A stretch of 42,477 nucleotides of DNA from NCBI GenBank assembly GCA_012799265.1, contig JAAZLP010000238.1, positions 1 to 42,477 of the forward strand. The letters run 5' to 3'. Numbering within the stretch: the first letter of the stretch is position 1; each line of letters begins with the position of its first letter. Of this stretch, positions 28,301 through 37,821 are shown piece by piece. The notes under the pieces were generated by a model that saw only the letters and a program-made list of their open reading frames with translations, searched no databases and was not told the DNA's origin. Source of the DNA: Phyllobacteriaceae bacterium. Lineage in GTDB: Bacteria; Pseudomonadota; Alphaproteobacteria; Rhizobiales; Devosiaceae. The position numbers were made by a program, and so were the translations under genes.

Positions 28301-30060
28301 ATCGGCTGACGCACTTCGAGGCGCTTGACGGTCGAGAGCCCCTCAAGATCGAAGAGGTTCGGGCGCGGACCGATGAAGGAGACAAGGCTCATCACCGATT
28401 CTTCGCGGATCGGATCTATCGGCGGGTTGGTGACCTGCGCGAAGTTCTGCTTGAAATAGGTGTAGAGCAGCTTGGGCTTGTCCGAGAGCGCCGAGATCGG
28501 CGTGTCGGTGCCCATGGAGCCAACGGCTTCCTGGCCGGTGGTGGCCATGGGTGCCATCAGGAGCTTCACATCTTCCTGGGTATAGGCAAAGGCCTGAAGG
28601 CGATCGAGCAGGGCTTCGGTCGGCTCGGGCGCCTTGGGCGCAACGGCCGGCAGGTCTTCCAGAACGATCTGGGTGCGGGCAAGCCAGTCCCCATAGGGGT
28701 TGGACGTTGCCAGCGTTGCCTTGATCTCTTCGTCCGAGATGATGCGGCCCTGTTCGAGGTCGATCAGGAGCATCTTGCCCGGCTGCAGGCGCCAACGTTC
28801 GACGATGTCTTCATCCGGAATGGCGAGAACGCCGGATTCGGACGCGAGAACAACGTGATCTTCCTTGGTGACCAGATAGCGGGCCGGACGCAGACCGTTG
28901 CGGTCGAGCGTTGCCACGACATAGCGGCCGTCCGACAGCGACATGGCGGCCGGGCCGTCCCACGGTTCCATCAAGGAGGCGTGGTACTGATAGAAGGCGC
29001 GGCGCTTTTCATCCATCAGCGGGTTGCCGGCCCAGGCTTCCGGGATCAGCATCATGGCTGCGTGCGGCAGCGGATAGCCACCGCGCACGAGGAGTTCGAG
29101 CGCGTTGTCGAAGCAAGCGGTGTCGGACTGGCCTTCATAGGAGATCGGCCAGAGCTTGCCGATGTCGTCACCGAAATACTTCGAATGGACCGAGGCCTGA
29201 CGGGCCGCCATCCAGTTGACGTTGCCACGGATGGTGTTGATTTCACCATTGTGGGTGGTCATGCGGTAGGGGTGAGCCAGCTTCCACGACGGGAAGGTGT
29301 TGGTCGAGAAACGCTGGTGCACCAGCGCGATAGCGCTCTCGAAATCCTCGTCGTGCAGGTCCTGATAGAAGGCACCGAGCTGGTCGGCGAGGAACATGCC
29401 CTTATAGACAAGTGTGCGGGCCGACATGGACACGACATAGAAGCCGTTGTCCGACTGGCTCTCGGGCAGCTCGCCATAGACGGTATTGGAGATGACCTTG
29501 CGCACGATGAGGAGCTTGCGCTCGAACTCATCGAGAGTGAGCCCGTCCGGACGCGCGATGATCATCTGCTCAATGATCGGCTGGGTCGCGATGACGCCTT
29601 CGGAGAGCTTGGAATTGTCTGTGGGAACAACGCGTTCGCCCAGAAGGGTGAGGCCTTCAGCAGCAATGACGCGACGGACCACATCAGCGCAGCGCAGCTT
29701 TAGCTCTTCACCATTGGGGTAGAAGATCATCGCTACGGCGTAGTGGTGCTTTTCGGGAATGGGGAAGGGCAGGACCTTCTGGAAGAAGGCGTGCGGGGTT
29801 TGAACCAGGATGCCAGCGCCGTCACCCATGAGCGGGTCTGCGCCGACTGCGCCGCGATGTTCCAGATTCTCGAGGATTTCGAGACCCTTCTGGACCACTT
29901 CGTGGCTGGGCTTGTTCTTGATGTTTGCAATCATGCCGATGCCGCAGGCATCGTGCTCGTTTGTGGGGTTGTACAGGCCTTGTGCCGCCGGCCGTCCCTG
30001 ATGCGGGCCGGCGGCTAGCTCCCGTGCTGGCGTTTGGTTCGATCCTGGGCTCATGACCAT
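25351..30060 (-). CDS. gltB: Glutamate synthase large subunit GltB
   Basis: 1569 aa; [16 protein letters not shown] (N-terminal nucleophile Cys), [44 protein letters not shown]. Confidence 0.98.
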   Translation of the reverse strand: MVMSPGSNQTPARELAAGPHQGRPAAQGLYNPTNEHDACGIGMIANIKNKPSHEVVQKGLEILENLEHRGAVGADPLMGDGAGILVQTPHAFFQKVLPFPIPEKHHYAVAMIFYPNGEELKLRCADVVRRVIAAEGLTLLGERVVPTDNSKLSEGVIATQPIIEQMIIARPDGLTLDEFERKLLIVRKVISNTVYGELPESQSDNGFYVVSMSARTLVYKGMFLADQLGAFYQDLHDEDFESAIALVHQRFSTNTFPSWKLAHPYRMTTHNGEINTIRGNVNWMAARQASVHSKYFGDDIGKLWPISYEGQSDTACFDNALELLVRGGYPLPHAAMMLIPEAWAGNPLMDEKRRAFYQYHASLMEPWDGPAAMSLSDGRYVVATLDRNGLRPARYLVTKEDHVVLASESGVLAIPDEDIVERWRLQPGKMLLIDLEQGRIISDEEIKATLATSNPYGDWLARTQIVLEDLPAVAPKAPEPTEALLDRLQAFAYTQEDVKLLMAPMATTGQEAVGSMGTDTPISALSDKPKLLYTYFKQNFAQVTNPPIDPIREESVMSLVSFIGPRPNLFDLEGLSTVKRLEVRQPILTNEDLEKIRAIGDIESNQFKTKTLDITYPKELGAEGMEAAIEALCQAAEEAVRGEYNIIILSDRLVAADRLDIPTLLALAAVHHHLIRKGLRTSTGLVVETGEAREIHHFAMLAGYGAEAINPYLAFEALQALHAEGNYPEEVSADEVVYRYIKSVGKGLLKVMSKMGISTYQSYCGAQIFDAVGLNSDFVNKYFFGTKTSIEGVGLKEVSAETVRRHDLAFGDDAVLRRQLDVGGEYAYRIRGEKHAWSPDVVADLQHAVRTKEESPENAQDRYNQFAKRVNSAENGYLAIRHLLDVKPIGEAVSIDEVEPASEIVKRFVTGAMSFGSISREAHTTLAIAMNKIGGKSNTGEGGEEPDRYKPLADGSQNPLRSAIKQVASGRFGVTTEYLVNSDQIQIKVAQGAKPGEGGQLPGHKVDWIVAKTRHSTPGVGLISPPPHHDIYSIEDLAQLIYDLKNVNEQADISVKLVSEMGVGTVAAGVAKARADHITISGFDGGTGASPLTSLKHAGGPWEIGLAETHQTLVLNRLRSRVRLQVDGGLKTGRDVLIGALLGADEFGFSTAPLIAAGCIMMRKCHLNTCPVGVATQDPVLRKRFKGTPEHVINYFFFIAEELRGLMASLGARTLNELIGRSDLLDQKRAADHWKSQGIDLANLIYKPEPLGGDTIYHSETQNHHLEAVLDRQLIELAKPALENGTPVQIELPIRSRDRSAGAMLSGAVAKKYGHEGLPEDTISIRLNGTAGQAFGAFLARGISIDMVGDANDYVGKGLAGGRIVVRPSDKVGFDPNKSIIVGNTVLYGATEGEAYFRGIAGERFAVRNSGAIAVVEGTGDHGCEYMTGGLVVVIGPTGRNFAAGMSGGVAYVLDEDGTFRSRCNLAMVDLEPVQEEEELMQKIHHHGGDLEWHGRVDISGDMTKHDDERLHQLISNHLHYTGSTKAKQILEHWAEMRPKFVKVMPVEYRRAILEMEKKRASGVNVAAE

Positions 30061-30411
30061 CGAAAACTTCCCTATCTATGTCTCCCAAACCGGGAGAAGA
30101 TGCAGTGGGCGGCGCGCCGCCAGCGGCAGACACGACAAGCGCGCGGGTCGTACATGGTACGGCTCGGAGAGCGCTTTTGTCGATCTAGTTGGGAGCGGCG
30201 CTGCATCCAAATGGCCGCTCAAATTCGGACTTCCTCAAGTCCCGCCTGTTCGTTTCCGCTCACGATAAGCGGGCCAGCCGAACCAGCGTGCGCACGGGGC
30301 CGCGGAGAGCGGGGTGCGCGTCATTTAGGACAGACATGCTGCCCTAACGCTGCGACATTTGCATAATTCCAAACTGGCAGCAAGACGCAAAGTTGGACTT
30401 TGGAAAAAAAT

Positions 30412-30563
30412 AATAGGAAAGAAGGCGATTTAGAATAGGATTGATAGGAGTTTGTGGGCTTTTGTGCCTAATTAGTGAGCGAGATGCATGTGTTTTGTGC
30501 AGAAGTCCTATTTGTGGCGTGTAATTGAAGTGTTGGTCCTATTGTTTCCTTCTGCGAATAGGG
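30412..30563. repeat. Cluster of AATAGGA / TCCTATT heptamers in AT-rich intergenic DNA
   Basis: AATAGGA at 30412 and 30434, GATAGGA at 30443, TCCTATT at 30506 and 30537, AATAGGG at 30557. Confidence 0.6.
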
Positions 30564-30608
30564 TTTGCTCTCTGTAGGCGGGGACCATCCGTCAACGTAG
30601 CCAACGAA

Positions 30609-30641
30609 CGAAAAAGGCGCAGTTCGTACGAACTGCGCCTT
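30609..30641 (-). terminator. Rho-independent terminator of hsp20
   Basis: 28-bp perfect palindrome AAGGCGCAGTTCGTACGAACTGCGCCTT (30614-30641) followed on minus by a T-run. Confidence 0.85.
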
Positions 30642-30706
30642 CGATAATGATCGGGTGGCCTGTGGGGAGGGGGAATCTCACAGGCCGTTTTGTGTAGGCG
30701 CGGCCG

Positions 30707-31168
30707 TTAGTTGACCGACTTATCCTCGATGGTCGGCTGCTGCGTGCCGCTATTGATCTGGATGGTGCGCGGCTTCTTGCTTTCCGGCAGTTCGCGCTTC
30801 AGTTCCAGATGGAGCAGGCCATTTTCCATAGATGCGCCACTGACTTCGACATAATCGGCGAGCTGGAAGCGCAACTCAAACGCCCGCTCGGCAATGCCGC
30901 GGTGGAGGAATTCTCGTTTGGTATCAGCGGTTTCCGCAGGCTTTGCGCCCTTGACGACGAGGCTGTTTTCCTTGGTTTCAACGGCGATATCGCCATTGGT
31001 GAACCCGGCTACGGCGATGGAGATGCGGTAGGCATCGTCGCCAGTGCGCTCGATATTGTAGGGCGGGTAGGTCTTGGTTTCCTGCGCCGTCAGCGTGTCC
31101 AAGCGGTTGAAAAGACGATCAAAACCGACGGTGGAACGATAGAAGGGGGAGAAGTCGATGGTCTGCAT
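30707..31168 (-). CDS. Small heat-shock protein Hsp20 (IbpA-like)
   Basis: MQTIDFSPFYRSTVGFDRLFN, PPYNIERTGDDAYRISIAVAGF, FLHRGIAERAFELRFQLAD; ATG at 31168, alternative GTG at 31174. Confidence 0.95.
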   Translation of the reverse strand: MQTIDFSPFYRSTVGFDRLFNRLDTLTAQETKTYPPYNIERTGDDAYRISIAVAGFTNGDIAVETKENSLVVKGAKPAETADTKREFLHRGIAERAFELRFQLADYVEVSGASMENGLLHLELKRELPESKKPRTIQINSGTQQPTIEDKSVN

Positions 31169-31171
31169 TTT

Positions 31172-31195
31172 CACATTCTTTCATAAAGCAACGTG
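31172..31195 (-). promoter_or_regulatory. ROSE-like RNA thermometer hairpin over the hsp20 ribosome-binding site
   Basis: CACGUU(G)CUUU-AUG-AAAGAAUGUG pairs throughout except for one bulged G inside UUGCU. Confidence 0.6.
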
Positions 31196-31344
31196 GTTGA
31201 AGCGACCGGTGCCTGCTGCGGTGCCCCCTGATGCGGCGAGCGACCATTTTGGGCAGGGCCGGTGTTCCCGGATAGCCGGCGAACAGCATTGATGTAGGGG
31301 GGCGATTTTGCGTTTCAAGAGCGCGCATCCTTCGGAAAATGGGC

Positions 31345-31366
31345 CCAGATGAACGCCAGATGAACG
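31345..31366. repeat. Exact tandem 11-mer CCAGATGAACG x2
   Basis: 31345-31355 and 31356-31366 identical; one helical turn apart. Confidence 0.8.
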
Positions 31367-31409
31367 GAATGCTCCGACCTCGTTCAGCAAGCCGGTCCTA
31401 GAAGGGTGG

Positions 31410-31534
31410 CCATGAAGACGGAGGAGCCATCCCAACCGTTTTCAAATCCCTGACGGTCTCCTTCAACCCGCCCCCCGCAGGAGATCGCCCAGACAGAGAA
31501 GCCAGCATCTTCGGAAGCTGGCTTCTCTTTTTTT
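31410..31534 (+). ncRNA. Candidate sRNA / small-ORF transcript
   Basis: Plus-strand terminator with no upstream plus-strand gene; contains 13-aa ORF MKTEEPSQPFSNP (31412-31453); 5' end is a guess. Confidence 0.45.
31495..31534 (+). terminator. Strong Rho-independent terminator
   Basis: AGAGAAGCCAGC-N10-GCTGGCTTCTCT followed by T-run; T-run only on plus strand. Confidence 0.85.
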
Positions 31535-31579
31535 ACGCCTCGCGCTTATGGTCGGCTCCGCACAGAAACGAGGCCTGTC

Positions 31580-32554
31580 TTGACCGCTTCCGTCGATCCC
31601 CAGGGACCCAAACTGACTGGTACACCGAACAATCCCATCCCCGAGCGGGCAAGGGCGGGCTATTTCACGACGTCGGACAAGGTGAGGCTGCGCTATGCGC
31701 GGTGGCCGAAGGGAACAGGACCGCAGCGGGGGACGGTCTGTCTCGTTCAGGGGCGGACGGAATATATCGAGAAATATTTCGAGACCATCGCCGACTTCCA
31801 GAAGCGCGGCTTTCATGTAGCGACCTTTGACTGGCGCGGGCAGGGCGGGTCGGACCGGCTGATCGGCAATCGCCATCTCGGCTATGTCGACAATTTCGAT
31901 GACTACTGGACCGATCTGCGGTGTTTCCATGCCGAGATCCTGCTGCCCGACTGTCCGCCGCCTTACTATCTCGTCGGCCATTCCATGGGCGGGCTGGTCA
32001 GCCTGCATGCGGCGACGCGCGACCGGATGATGTTCGACCGGGTGTTTTTGTCGGCGCCGATGGTGAGCCTCTACCGCATGGAAGAGAGCATGCCCCGGCT
32101 GATGGTGCTGGCGGAAACGCTGAGCTTTCTTGGGCTCGGGAGAGTGCCGCTGGCGCGCAAGGGCGACCGGCGCCCGGACGAGGCCATGTTCCCCAACAAC
32201 CCGCTGACCGGGGATGTCAAGCGCTATGCGCGGATGGTCGAAAGCATCCGGGCCGATGACGGGCTTTATATCGGCTCGCCCACCTTCCGCTGGCTGGGCG
32301 CTGCCATGCGCGCCATGCTGGCCGCAAAGCGGGACAGTTTTCCCGGCGAGATCAAGATCCCGCTCCTGGTTCTGGCCGCGGCGCGGGACAGTATTGTCTC
32401 GACGCCTGCGATCGAGGATCTGGGCCTGCGGCTGCGCAATGGCCGGCATATGGTGATCCCGGGCGGGCGCCATGAGCTGTTCATGGAGACTGATGCCATC
32501 AGGGGACAGGTGCTGGCGGCATTTGACGCCTTTATTACCGAGCAGACCCGCTAG
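31580..32554 (+). CDS. Alpha/beta hydrolase (PldB-like / monoacylglycerol lipase-like)
   Basis: VATFDWRGQGGSDR and VGHSMGGLVSLHAA (GxSxG). Confidence 0.9.
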   Translation: MTASVDPQGPKLTGTPNNPIPERARAGYFTTSDKVRLRYARWPKGTGPQRGTVCLVQGRTEYIEKYFETIADFQKRGFHVATFDWRGQGGSDRLIGNRHLGYVDNFDDYWTDLRCFHAEILLPDCPPPYYLVGHSMGGLVSLHAATRDRMMFDRVFLSAPMVSLYRMEESMPRLMVLAETLSFLGLGRVPLARKGDRRPDEAMFPNNPLTGDVKRYARMVESIRADDGLYIGSPTFRWLGAAMRAMLAAKRDSFPGEIKIPLLVLAAARDSIVSTPAIEDLGLRLRNGRHMVIPGGRHELFMETDAIRGQVLAAFDAFITEQTR

Positions 32555-32557
32555 GGA

Positions 32558-32974
32558 TCAGGTCTGGTCGATCGGGACAAGCACGACCGATGTCAGCGGG
32601 AAATCCTGCGGCAGGGGAATCGGGCCCTGCGCCTGGAACCTGTAGTCCAACTTCAGTTCGACATGAGGGTAGGGGGTGCTGTTAGTGGCCATGGAAATGG
32701 CCAGCCGACGGGTATCAAGGCCGGTCGCGGCCACGCCATCGATAATGACCTGACGGGCACCAGCGGCATCATTGGGCGCAAAGAGCAAATGCCGCGCGCC
32801 CTGCTCAGCGAGCTGGGAAATGGTGGATTGGGCATAGATGCCGAGCCCGACCTGAAAGAGCGCAAAGAGACAGCCGATAAAGAGCGGTGCGACGAGGGCA
32901 AACTCAATGGCGGAACCGCCCTGTCGGCAGCGCCAGAGGCGGCGGGGCGAAATGGTGGGACGGTGCCGCATCAT
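32558..32974 (-). CDS. TadE-like pilus-assembly/pseudopilin protein
   Basis: RRCRQGGSAIEFALVAPLFIGCLFALFQVGLGIYAQ-type N-terminal TM signature. Confidence 0.88.
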   Translation of the reverse strand: MMRHRPTISPRRLWRCRQGGSAIEFALVAPLFIGCLFALFQVGLGIYAQSTISQLAEQGARHLLFAPNDAAGARQVIIDGVAATGLDTRRLAISMATNSTPYPHVELKLDYRFQAQGPIPLPQDFPLTSVVLVPIDQT

Positions 32975-33408
32975 TTCACCTTTCCGACATAGATTTCGAA
33001 CTTGGCATCGAGGGCCAGTTCCATCTCGAATATCGCGGTCCTGTAGGGCAGGGTCACACTGACCGTGGCATAGCGATCAAGACCGGGCGCACAGGGTTTG
33101 ACGCAGCTCGGGCCCGAGGCGCAGCTACAGAAGGTACTGGCCTCAAGGGTGGCCGGGCTGGAGGGGCCGAGGCCATGGGCGATCACCTGCTTTGTCGTGG
33201 CGATGGCATTACCCTGGGTCTGCATGGCGTGCTGCATGCCGGTGTTAAGCGCGGATTGCAGCTTGAGCTTTTCCTGAAAGCCCATGCCGAGATCGAGCGT
33301 GCCTGAAATCAGCAGCAGGAGAAGCGGCACGAGCACAGCAAATTCCACCGCGGCGTTTGCGCCTGTGTGGCGAAGGAAACGGGCGAGGCCTTGCAACATT
33401 TTGGGCAT
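32971..33408 (-). CDS. TadE-like pilus-assembly/pseudopilin protein
   Basis: GANAAVEFAVLVPLLLLLISGTLDLGMGFQEKLKLQSAL. Confidence 0.87.
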   Translation of the reverse strand: MPKMLQGLARFLRHTGANAAVEFAVLVPLLLLLISGTLDLGMGFQEKLKLQSALNTGMQHAMQTQGNAIATTKQVIAHGLGPSSPATLEASTFCSCASGPSCVKPCAPGLDRYATVSVTLPYRTAIFEMELALDAKFEIYVGKVK

Positions 33409-34673
33409 CAGACTGGCCCCTTTGCGAGGCGGACCGGGCCGAACTTGCCGCTGGCACCGCCCGAGGCCCCCGAGCAGTCATTGCTGATGGCGCCTGAGCC
33501 ACGTACGTCAATGACGCTCGCAATGATCTGCGTACAGCGCGGCATGGCCAGGTTGGGTCCGCTTTCGGTCTCAAGTTTCTGATCGGGAAAGTAGATGCCG
33601 CCCTCGACATTGCCGATCACGCCAATAAGGCGGACCGAGCCGCCCTTGATGGCAGGATTACCCATGATGGCCATGCCCTTTGTTGGGCCGGATACAGGGG
33701 CCTTCAAGTCCCACGTCACACTCTGGGCGATGTCGAGCACCTTGGACTGATCGACATAGATGGTAACGCCATTACCGGTGATCTTGCTGCCATTGGTGGC
33801 GCGAAAACCGGCGGAGAAATAGTAGATGCCCGGCATGAGAGTGACAGTGCCGTCGATCTCGACGGTCTTGCCATATTTGCCGGGCTGCAGGACGCCGCCA
33901 GCGGTCAGGCCGACGCCATAGCGGCCCTGTGCGATATGCTGGTCGGCCAGCAAATTGGTGTCAGGTATGGCCGCGCTGCCCCAATAGGGTGTGGTGGTGA
34001 AAGGGTCTTCCGAAACGCTCCGCTCATAGGCCGGGCAGTCGGTGAGCGTAACGCGCGCGCCGCCATTGGTGCCGATGGTGCCGGGCGTCTTGACGCAATT
34101 GGCGGTGAGCGTGGCCGTACCCTCCGCCCAGACCGCATCGGTGGACGCGGAATTGGTGCCGACGACGCAGTCCATCTTGGCCTGCACGCTGGCAGCAAAG
34201 ACGATGGAACGCGACTGGCCCTGTTTCAGCGCCAGCATGCAGGGCACGCCCTGGGGTTCTTCGTCCATGGTGGCATAGGAAATGGCGCCGATGCCGATCG
34301 AGGTAGCTTCGAGAAAGAGCGCGGAGAGAAAGAGGCGCGTATTGGCCTCGAGCACCGCGCGAGAGGAGTTGGGGCCGAGGGTGCCGTCGGGTGAGGGGAT
34401 CAGGATATCGATCTGGTCGGCCGTCCCCCCATAACCGGAGGCCTGAGCCTGGCGGATACCGGTGGCTTTCGCCTTGGCGAGATCCTGATCGACGCTATAG
34501 GCAACCAGGGCGCTATAGGCGGCGCTGTCAGCCGCAATCTGCAGCTTGTCGCGCTCGGTGTACCAATAGCCTACCTCAATGGCGAGCGCGGATACGCCCA
34601 GCAGGCAAGGCAGCAAAATGCCGAAGATAACCGCAACGCCGCCGCTGGCGTCGCTGAGCAATCGTCTTGCCAT
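33408..34673 (-). CDS. TadG-like pilus-assembly protein
   Basis: DASGGVAVIFGILLPCLLGVSALAIEVGYWYTERDKLQIAADSAAYSA N-terminal TadG signature. Confidence 0.88.
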   Translation of the reverse strand: MARRLLSDASGGVAVIFGILLPCLLGVSALAIEVGYWYTERDKLQIAADSAAYSALVAYSVDQDLAKAKATGIRQAQASGYGGTADQIDILIPSPDGTLGPNSSRAVLEANTRLFLSALFLEATSIGIGAISYATMDEEPQGVPCMLALKQGQSRSIVFAASVQAKMDCVVGTNSASTDAVWAEGTATLTANCVKTPGTIGTNGGARVTLTDCPAYERSVSEDPFTTTPYWGSAAIPDTNLLADQHIAQGRYGVGLTAGGVLQPGKYGKTVEIDGTVTLMPGIYYFSAGFRATNGSKITGNGVTIYVDQSKVLDIAQSVTWDLKAPVSGPTKGMAIMGNPAIKGGSVRLIGVIGNVEGGIYFPDQKLETESGPNLAMPRCTQIIASVIDVRGSGAISNDCSGASGGASGKFGPVRLAKGPV

Positions 34674-34771
34674 ATGTGTTAGTGCCCCGTGTTTCGTACA
34701 AATACGTATAGACGGGGTTTGTTAAATCTTGCTTGCACCCGGGCGCGGCGACGCCGGATTATCCTGAGCTG

Positions 34772-35569
34772 CTAGAGGTTTAGCAAATCTAAAACGATTT
34801 CAAGAAGTTGGGGGGTTGCGGCGGCCACGACATTGCCTCCAGCGGTGGGTTCGGAGCCGTCCCAGCAAGCGATTGCGCCCCCTGCTTCGCGGATAATGGG
34901 CACAAGGGCTGCGATGTCATAGGTGTTGAGCGAGGGCTCTATGACGAGATCGGCGTGGCCTGCGGCCAGCAGCGCATAGCCATAGCAGTCCACACCGAAG
35001 CGCTGGAGGCGCGTGGCGTCCTCGATGGCCTCCCATTTGGACCAGAGGTCGCCCTTGAAGAGATTGGGCGTGGTGGTGAAGACGCGAGCCTTGGCGAGCT
35101 CGGTCAGACCGCTGGTGCGATTGGCGAGGGTGATGTCGCCACGGCGATAGGTGGAGCGGCCGGGCACGGCCAGGAAGGTCTCGCCGATAAAAGGCTGGCT
35201 CATGAGGCCGGCAACGGCGACGCCATCCACGGCAAAGCCGATCAGCGTGCCCCAGACCGGGGCGCCGGAAATGAAGGCGCGGGTGCCATCCACCGGATCG
35301 ATGATCCAGCTATAGCGGCTTTCGCCCGTCGTGCCCCATTCCTCGCCAATGATGGCGTGATCGGGAAAGGCCTCGCCAATGACCGTACGGATGGCGGTTT
35401 CGGCGCCTTTGTCTGCCTCGGTGACCGGATCAAAGCCAGCGGCCAGCTTGTTGTCGATGGCCAGTGGCGTGCGGAAAAGAGGCAGGGTGCGCTCGGCCGC
35501 AGCCGCAGAGGCCGCCAGCAGCGTGGCTTCGATACGGGCAAAGTCGATATCGCTGGAGGCGAGGGACAT
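34772..35569 (-). CDS. hisN: Inositol monophosphatase family, likely histidinol-phosphatase
   Basis: DPVTEADKGAETAI, IIGEEWG, WIIDPVDGTRAFISG; ATG at 35569 preferred. Confidence 0.85.
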   Translation of the reverse strand: MSLASSDIDFARIEATLLAASAAAAERTLPLFRTPLAIDNKLAAGFDPVTEADKGAETAIRTVIGEAFPDHAIIGEEWGTTGESRYSWIIDPVDGTRAFISGAPVWGTLIGFAVDGVAVAGLMSQPFIGETFLAVPGRSTYRRGDITLANRTSGLTELAKARVFTTTPNLFKGDLWSKWEAIEDATRLQRFGVDCYGYALLAAGHADLVIEPSLNTYDIAALVPIIREAGGAIACWDGSEPTAGGNVVAAATPQLLEIVLDLLNL

Positions 35570-35822
35570 GAAACTGAACTTCCTCAAGAGGGCGGCCCTG
35601 GGCCGAAAGGAGCCTTATGGGGTTAGCGTGATGAGGGCATAAGTCAAGCCGAAGGCGCTGGCGCGCGGGGGCGTATGCCGCCTTTTTGCAACATGCAGGT
35701 GTTCCCTGACAGGCATAGGGATTAATGCGCTTGTCGAAGGTAACAAATCAGTTCATCCCGGAAAGGCATGGTGTGCGCCGTCTGCTCGCGCAGGTTCGGG
35801 CGAATACCGTTCCTCCCTTGAC

Positions 35823-35857
35823 TGGGGCCGTCTTTGGGGGCGGCCCCATTTTATTTT
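35823..35857 (+). terminator. Plus-strand terminator without an assigned upstream gene
   Basis: TGGGGCCG-N10-CGGCCCCA followed by TTTTATTTT. Confidence 0.65.
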
Positions 35858-35863
35858 CCGGGA

Positions 35864-36799
35864 TTATTCCGCGGCGCGCGCAGCGCCTGGGCCGGCCAGC
35901 GAGACCAGATCGATGCCGATCAGGGTCTGTATCAGCCGTTCAACCAGCACCTTGATCGCTTCAAAGCCTGAATTCTTCTCCAGCGTTGCCTCGTTCATAT
36001 AGAGGTGGCGGCTGATCTCGATCTGGAGCGCGTGGACGCCATGCTGGGGGCGACCATAGGTGCGGGTGCAGAAGCCGCCGGCATAGGGACGATTGCGCGC
36101 GACGCGGAGCCCGGCGGCGGTGAAGATGGTTTCCACCAGATCGACCAGGGGGGCCGCGCAGGTGGTGCCATAGCGGTCGCCCAGCACGACATCGGGACTG
36201 GCCTTTTCGCCGTGGCGGCCAATGCGCGGCATGGAATGGCAATCAATGAGCACGGCAAGGCCGAAATCGGCCACGGCCTCGCTCAGAAGCTTCTGCAGGG
36301 CCGCATGATAGGGGTGGTAAATGCCCTCGATGCGCATGCGCGCATCTTCCACCGTCAGGCGGTCGCGATAGATCGGCTTGTTCTCGGCGACGACACGCGC
36401 CAGCGTGCCCAGGCCCGCCGCGACGCGGGGCGAGGTGGTGTTGAACCGATCCGACAGCGGCTCGATGAACATGGTGGGGTCGAGTTCCCACGGCTCCCTG
36501 TTCACGTCGAGATAGGCGCGGGGGAAATGCGCTCGCAGGAGCGGGGCTCCCAGATGGGGCGCGCGGGCGAAGAGTTCGTCTACGTAAGCGTCCTCGGACT
36601 GGCGGATCGAAAGATGATCGAGCCGTGTCATGGCGAGGAAGCGCGGCGGATAGACCCGGCCCGAATGGGGCGAGTTGAACACAATGGGCGCCACCATGCG
36701 GCGGGGCCGGATGGTTTCGAATGCCGGTTGATCCCAATAGTCGGATCGCACGTCGTCGTCCCCCAGGGGCGGAGCATCCGCCATAAGTGATTTGCTCAA
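35864..36799 (-). CDS. N-formylglutamate amidohydrolase family protein
   Basis: IVFNSPHSGRVYPPRFL, DVNREPWELDPTMF, LIDCHSMP, HALQIEISRHLYM. Confidence 0.92.
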   Translation of the reverse strand: MSKSLMADAPPLGDDDVRSDYWDQPAFETIRPRRMVAPIVFNSPHSGRVYPPRFLAMTRLDHLSIRQSEDAYVDELFARAPHLGAPLLRAHFPRAYLDVNREPWELDPTMFIEPLSDRFNTTSPRVAAGLGTLARVVAENKPIYRDRLTVEDARMRIEGIYHPYHAALQKLLSEAVADFGLAVLIDCHSMPRIGRHGEKASPDVVLGDRYGTTCAAPLVDLVETIFTAAGLRVARNRPYAGGFCTRTYGRPQHGVHALQIEISRHLYMNEATLEKNSGFEAIKVLVERLIQTLIGIDLVSLAGPGAARAAE

Positions 36800-36958
36800 G
36801 AGAGTTTGGCTGCACTGGGGAGACTTGTCCAGATTGTCAGATTTGATCGGTGGACTATGGGAAAAGGCGCGTCTGCGGCGCCGCTAACGGTTGCGAAAGC
36901 GCACAGGTGGCATAAACATCGGCCAGAACGACTCAACTGCTACCGGTCAGGGATTTTG

Positions 36959-37318
36959 ATGAAGCGAATTCTGCTCGCCGAAGACGACAACGATATGCGC
37001 CAGTTCCTGACACGGGCGCTGAAGAATGCGGGCTATGAGGTGGTGTCGTTTGACAATGGCCTTTCTGCCTATGAACGGTTGCGCGAAGAGCCGTTTTCGC
37101 TGCTTCTGAGCGATATCGTGATGCCTGAAATGGACGGGATCGAGCTGGCGCGGCGCGCCACCGAACTCGATCCGGACCTCAAGGTCATGTTCATCACCGG
37201 CTTTGCCGCCGTGGCACTCAATCCGGACAGCGATGCGCCCAAGGATGCGTCGGTTCTGTCCAAGCCGTTCCATCTGCGCGATCTCGTCGGGGAAGTGGAG
37301 CGGCTGCTGGCGGCCTGA
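36959..37318 (+). CDS. cpdR: Response regulator CpdR (single receiver domain)
   Basis: MKRILLAEDDNDMRQFLTRALKNAGYEVVSFDNGLSAYERLREEPFSLLLSDIVMPEMDGIELARRATELDPDLKVMFITGFAAVALN closely matches CpdR; ATG at 36959. Confidence 0.94.
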   Translation: MKRILLAEDDNDMRQFLTRALKNAGYEVVSFDNGLSAYERLREEPFSLLLSDIVMPEMDGIELARRATELDPDLKVMFITGFAAVALNPDSDAPKDASVLSKPFHLRDLVGEVERLLAA

Positions 37319-37505
37319 TGCCAGAGTAATCCACAGGGTTGGCTGCGCCCTTCAAAGCGCGGCAAACCCCATGATTTCCGGTCAATTTTGTCGCGGCGGG
37401 GCGATTTTGACCATGAGACGCCGATAAGGCTCTTGACCAAGGCCAAGAATATATGGTCTACCGCCGCCACCGGAGCAGCCAAGGCAGTTTCGGCCCGAGA
37501 GAGAT

Positions 37506-37580
<75 letters not shown>

Positions 37581-37611
37581 TCTCTTTCTTTTTTCCCTGC
37601 CAGTGAGCAGC

Positions 37612-37686
37612 GGGTGCGTAGCTCAGCGGGAGAGCACTGCCTTCACACGGCAGGGGTCACAGGTTCAATCCCTGTCGCACCCACCA
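37612..37686 (+). tRNA. tRNA-Val (CAC)
   Basis: Cloverleaf GGGTGCG...CGCACCC-A-CCA; anticodon loop TTCACAC. Confidence 0.97.
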
Positions 37687-37821
37687 TTTGTCCCCGCATA
37701 ATCTTCGATAGATTTGACCTGAACGCGGTGCCGTTGGCGCTGTGAGGCCGTTTGGCAATTTTGTGATTCCCCAAACTCAGTGGCGCACCCGGCGCTTCGG
37801 CGTGGGCGATTTTTCGCGCGC

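Noticed and set aside
27292-29703. 803-aa plus-strand ORF
   Set aside because: Antisense shadow of gltB in GC-rich DNA; the opposite strand has clear GltB motifs throughout.
31463-32473. 336-aa minus-strand ORF
   Set aside because: Antisense to the alpha/beta hydrolase, and spans the plus-strand terminator.
35725-35955. 76-aa plus-strand ORF
   Set aside because: Runs through the terminator hairpin and into the antisense of the amidohydrolase gene; no coding signature.
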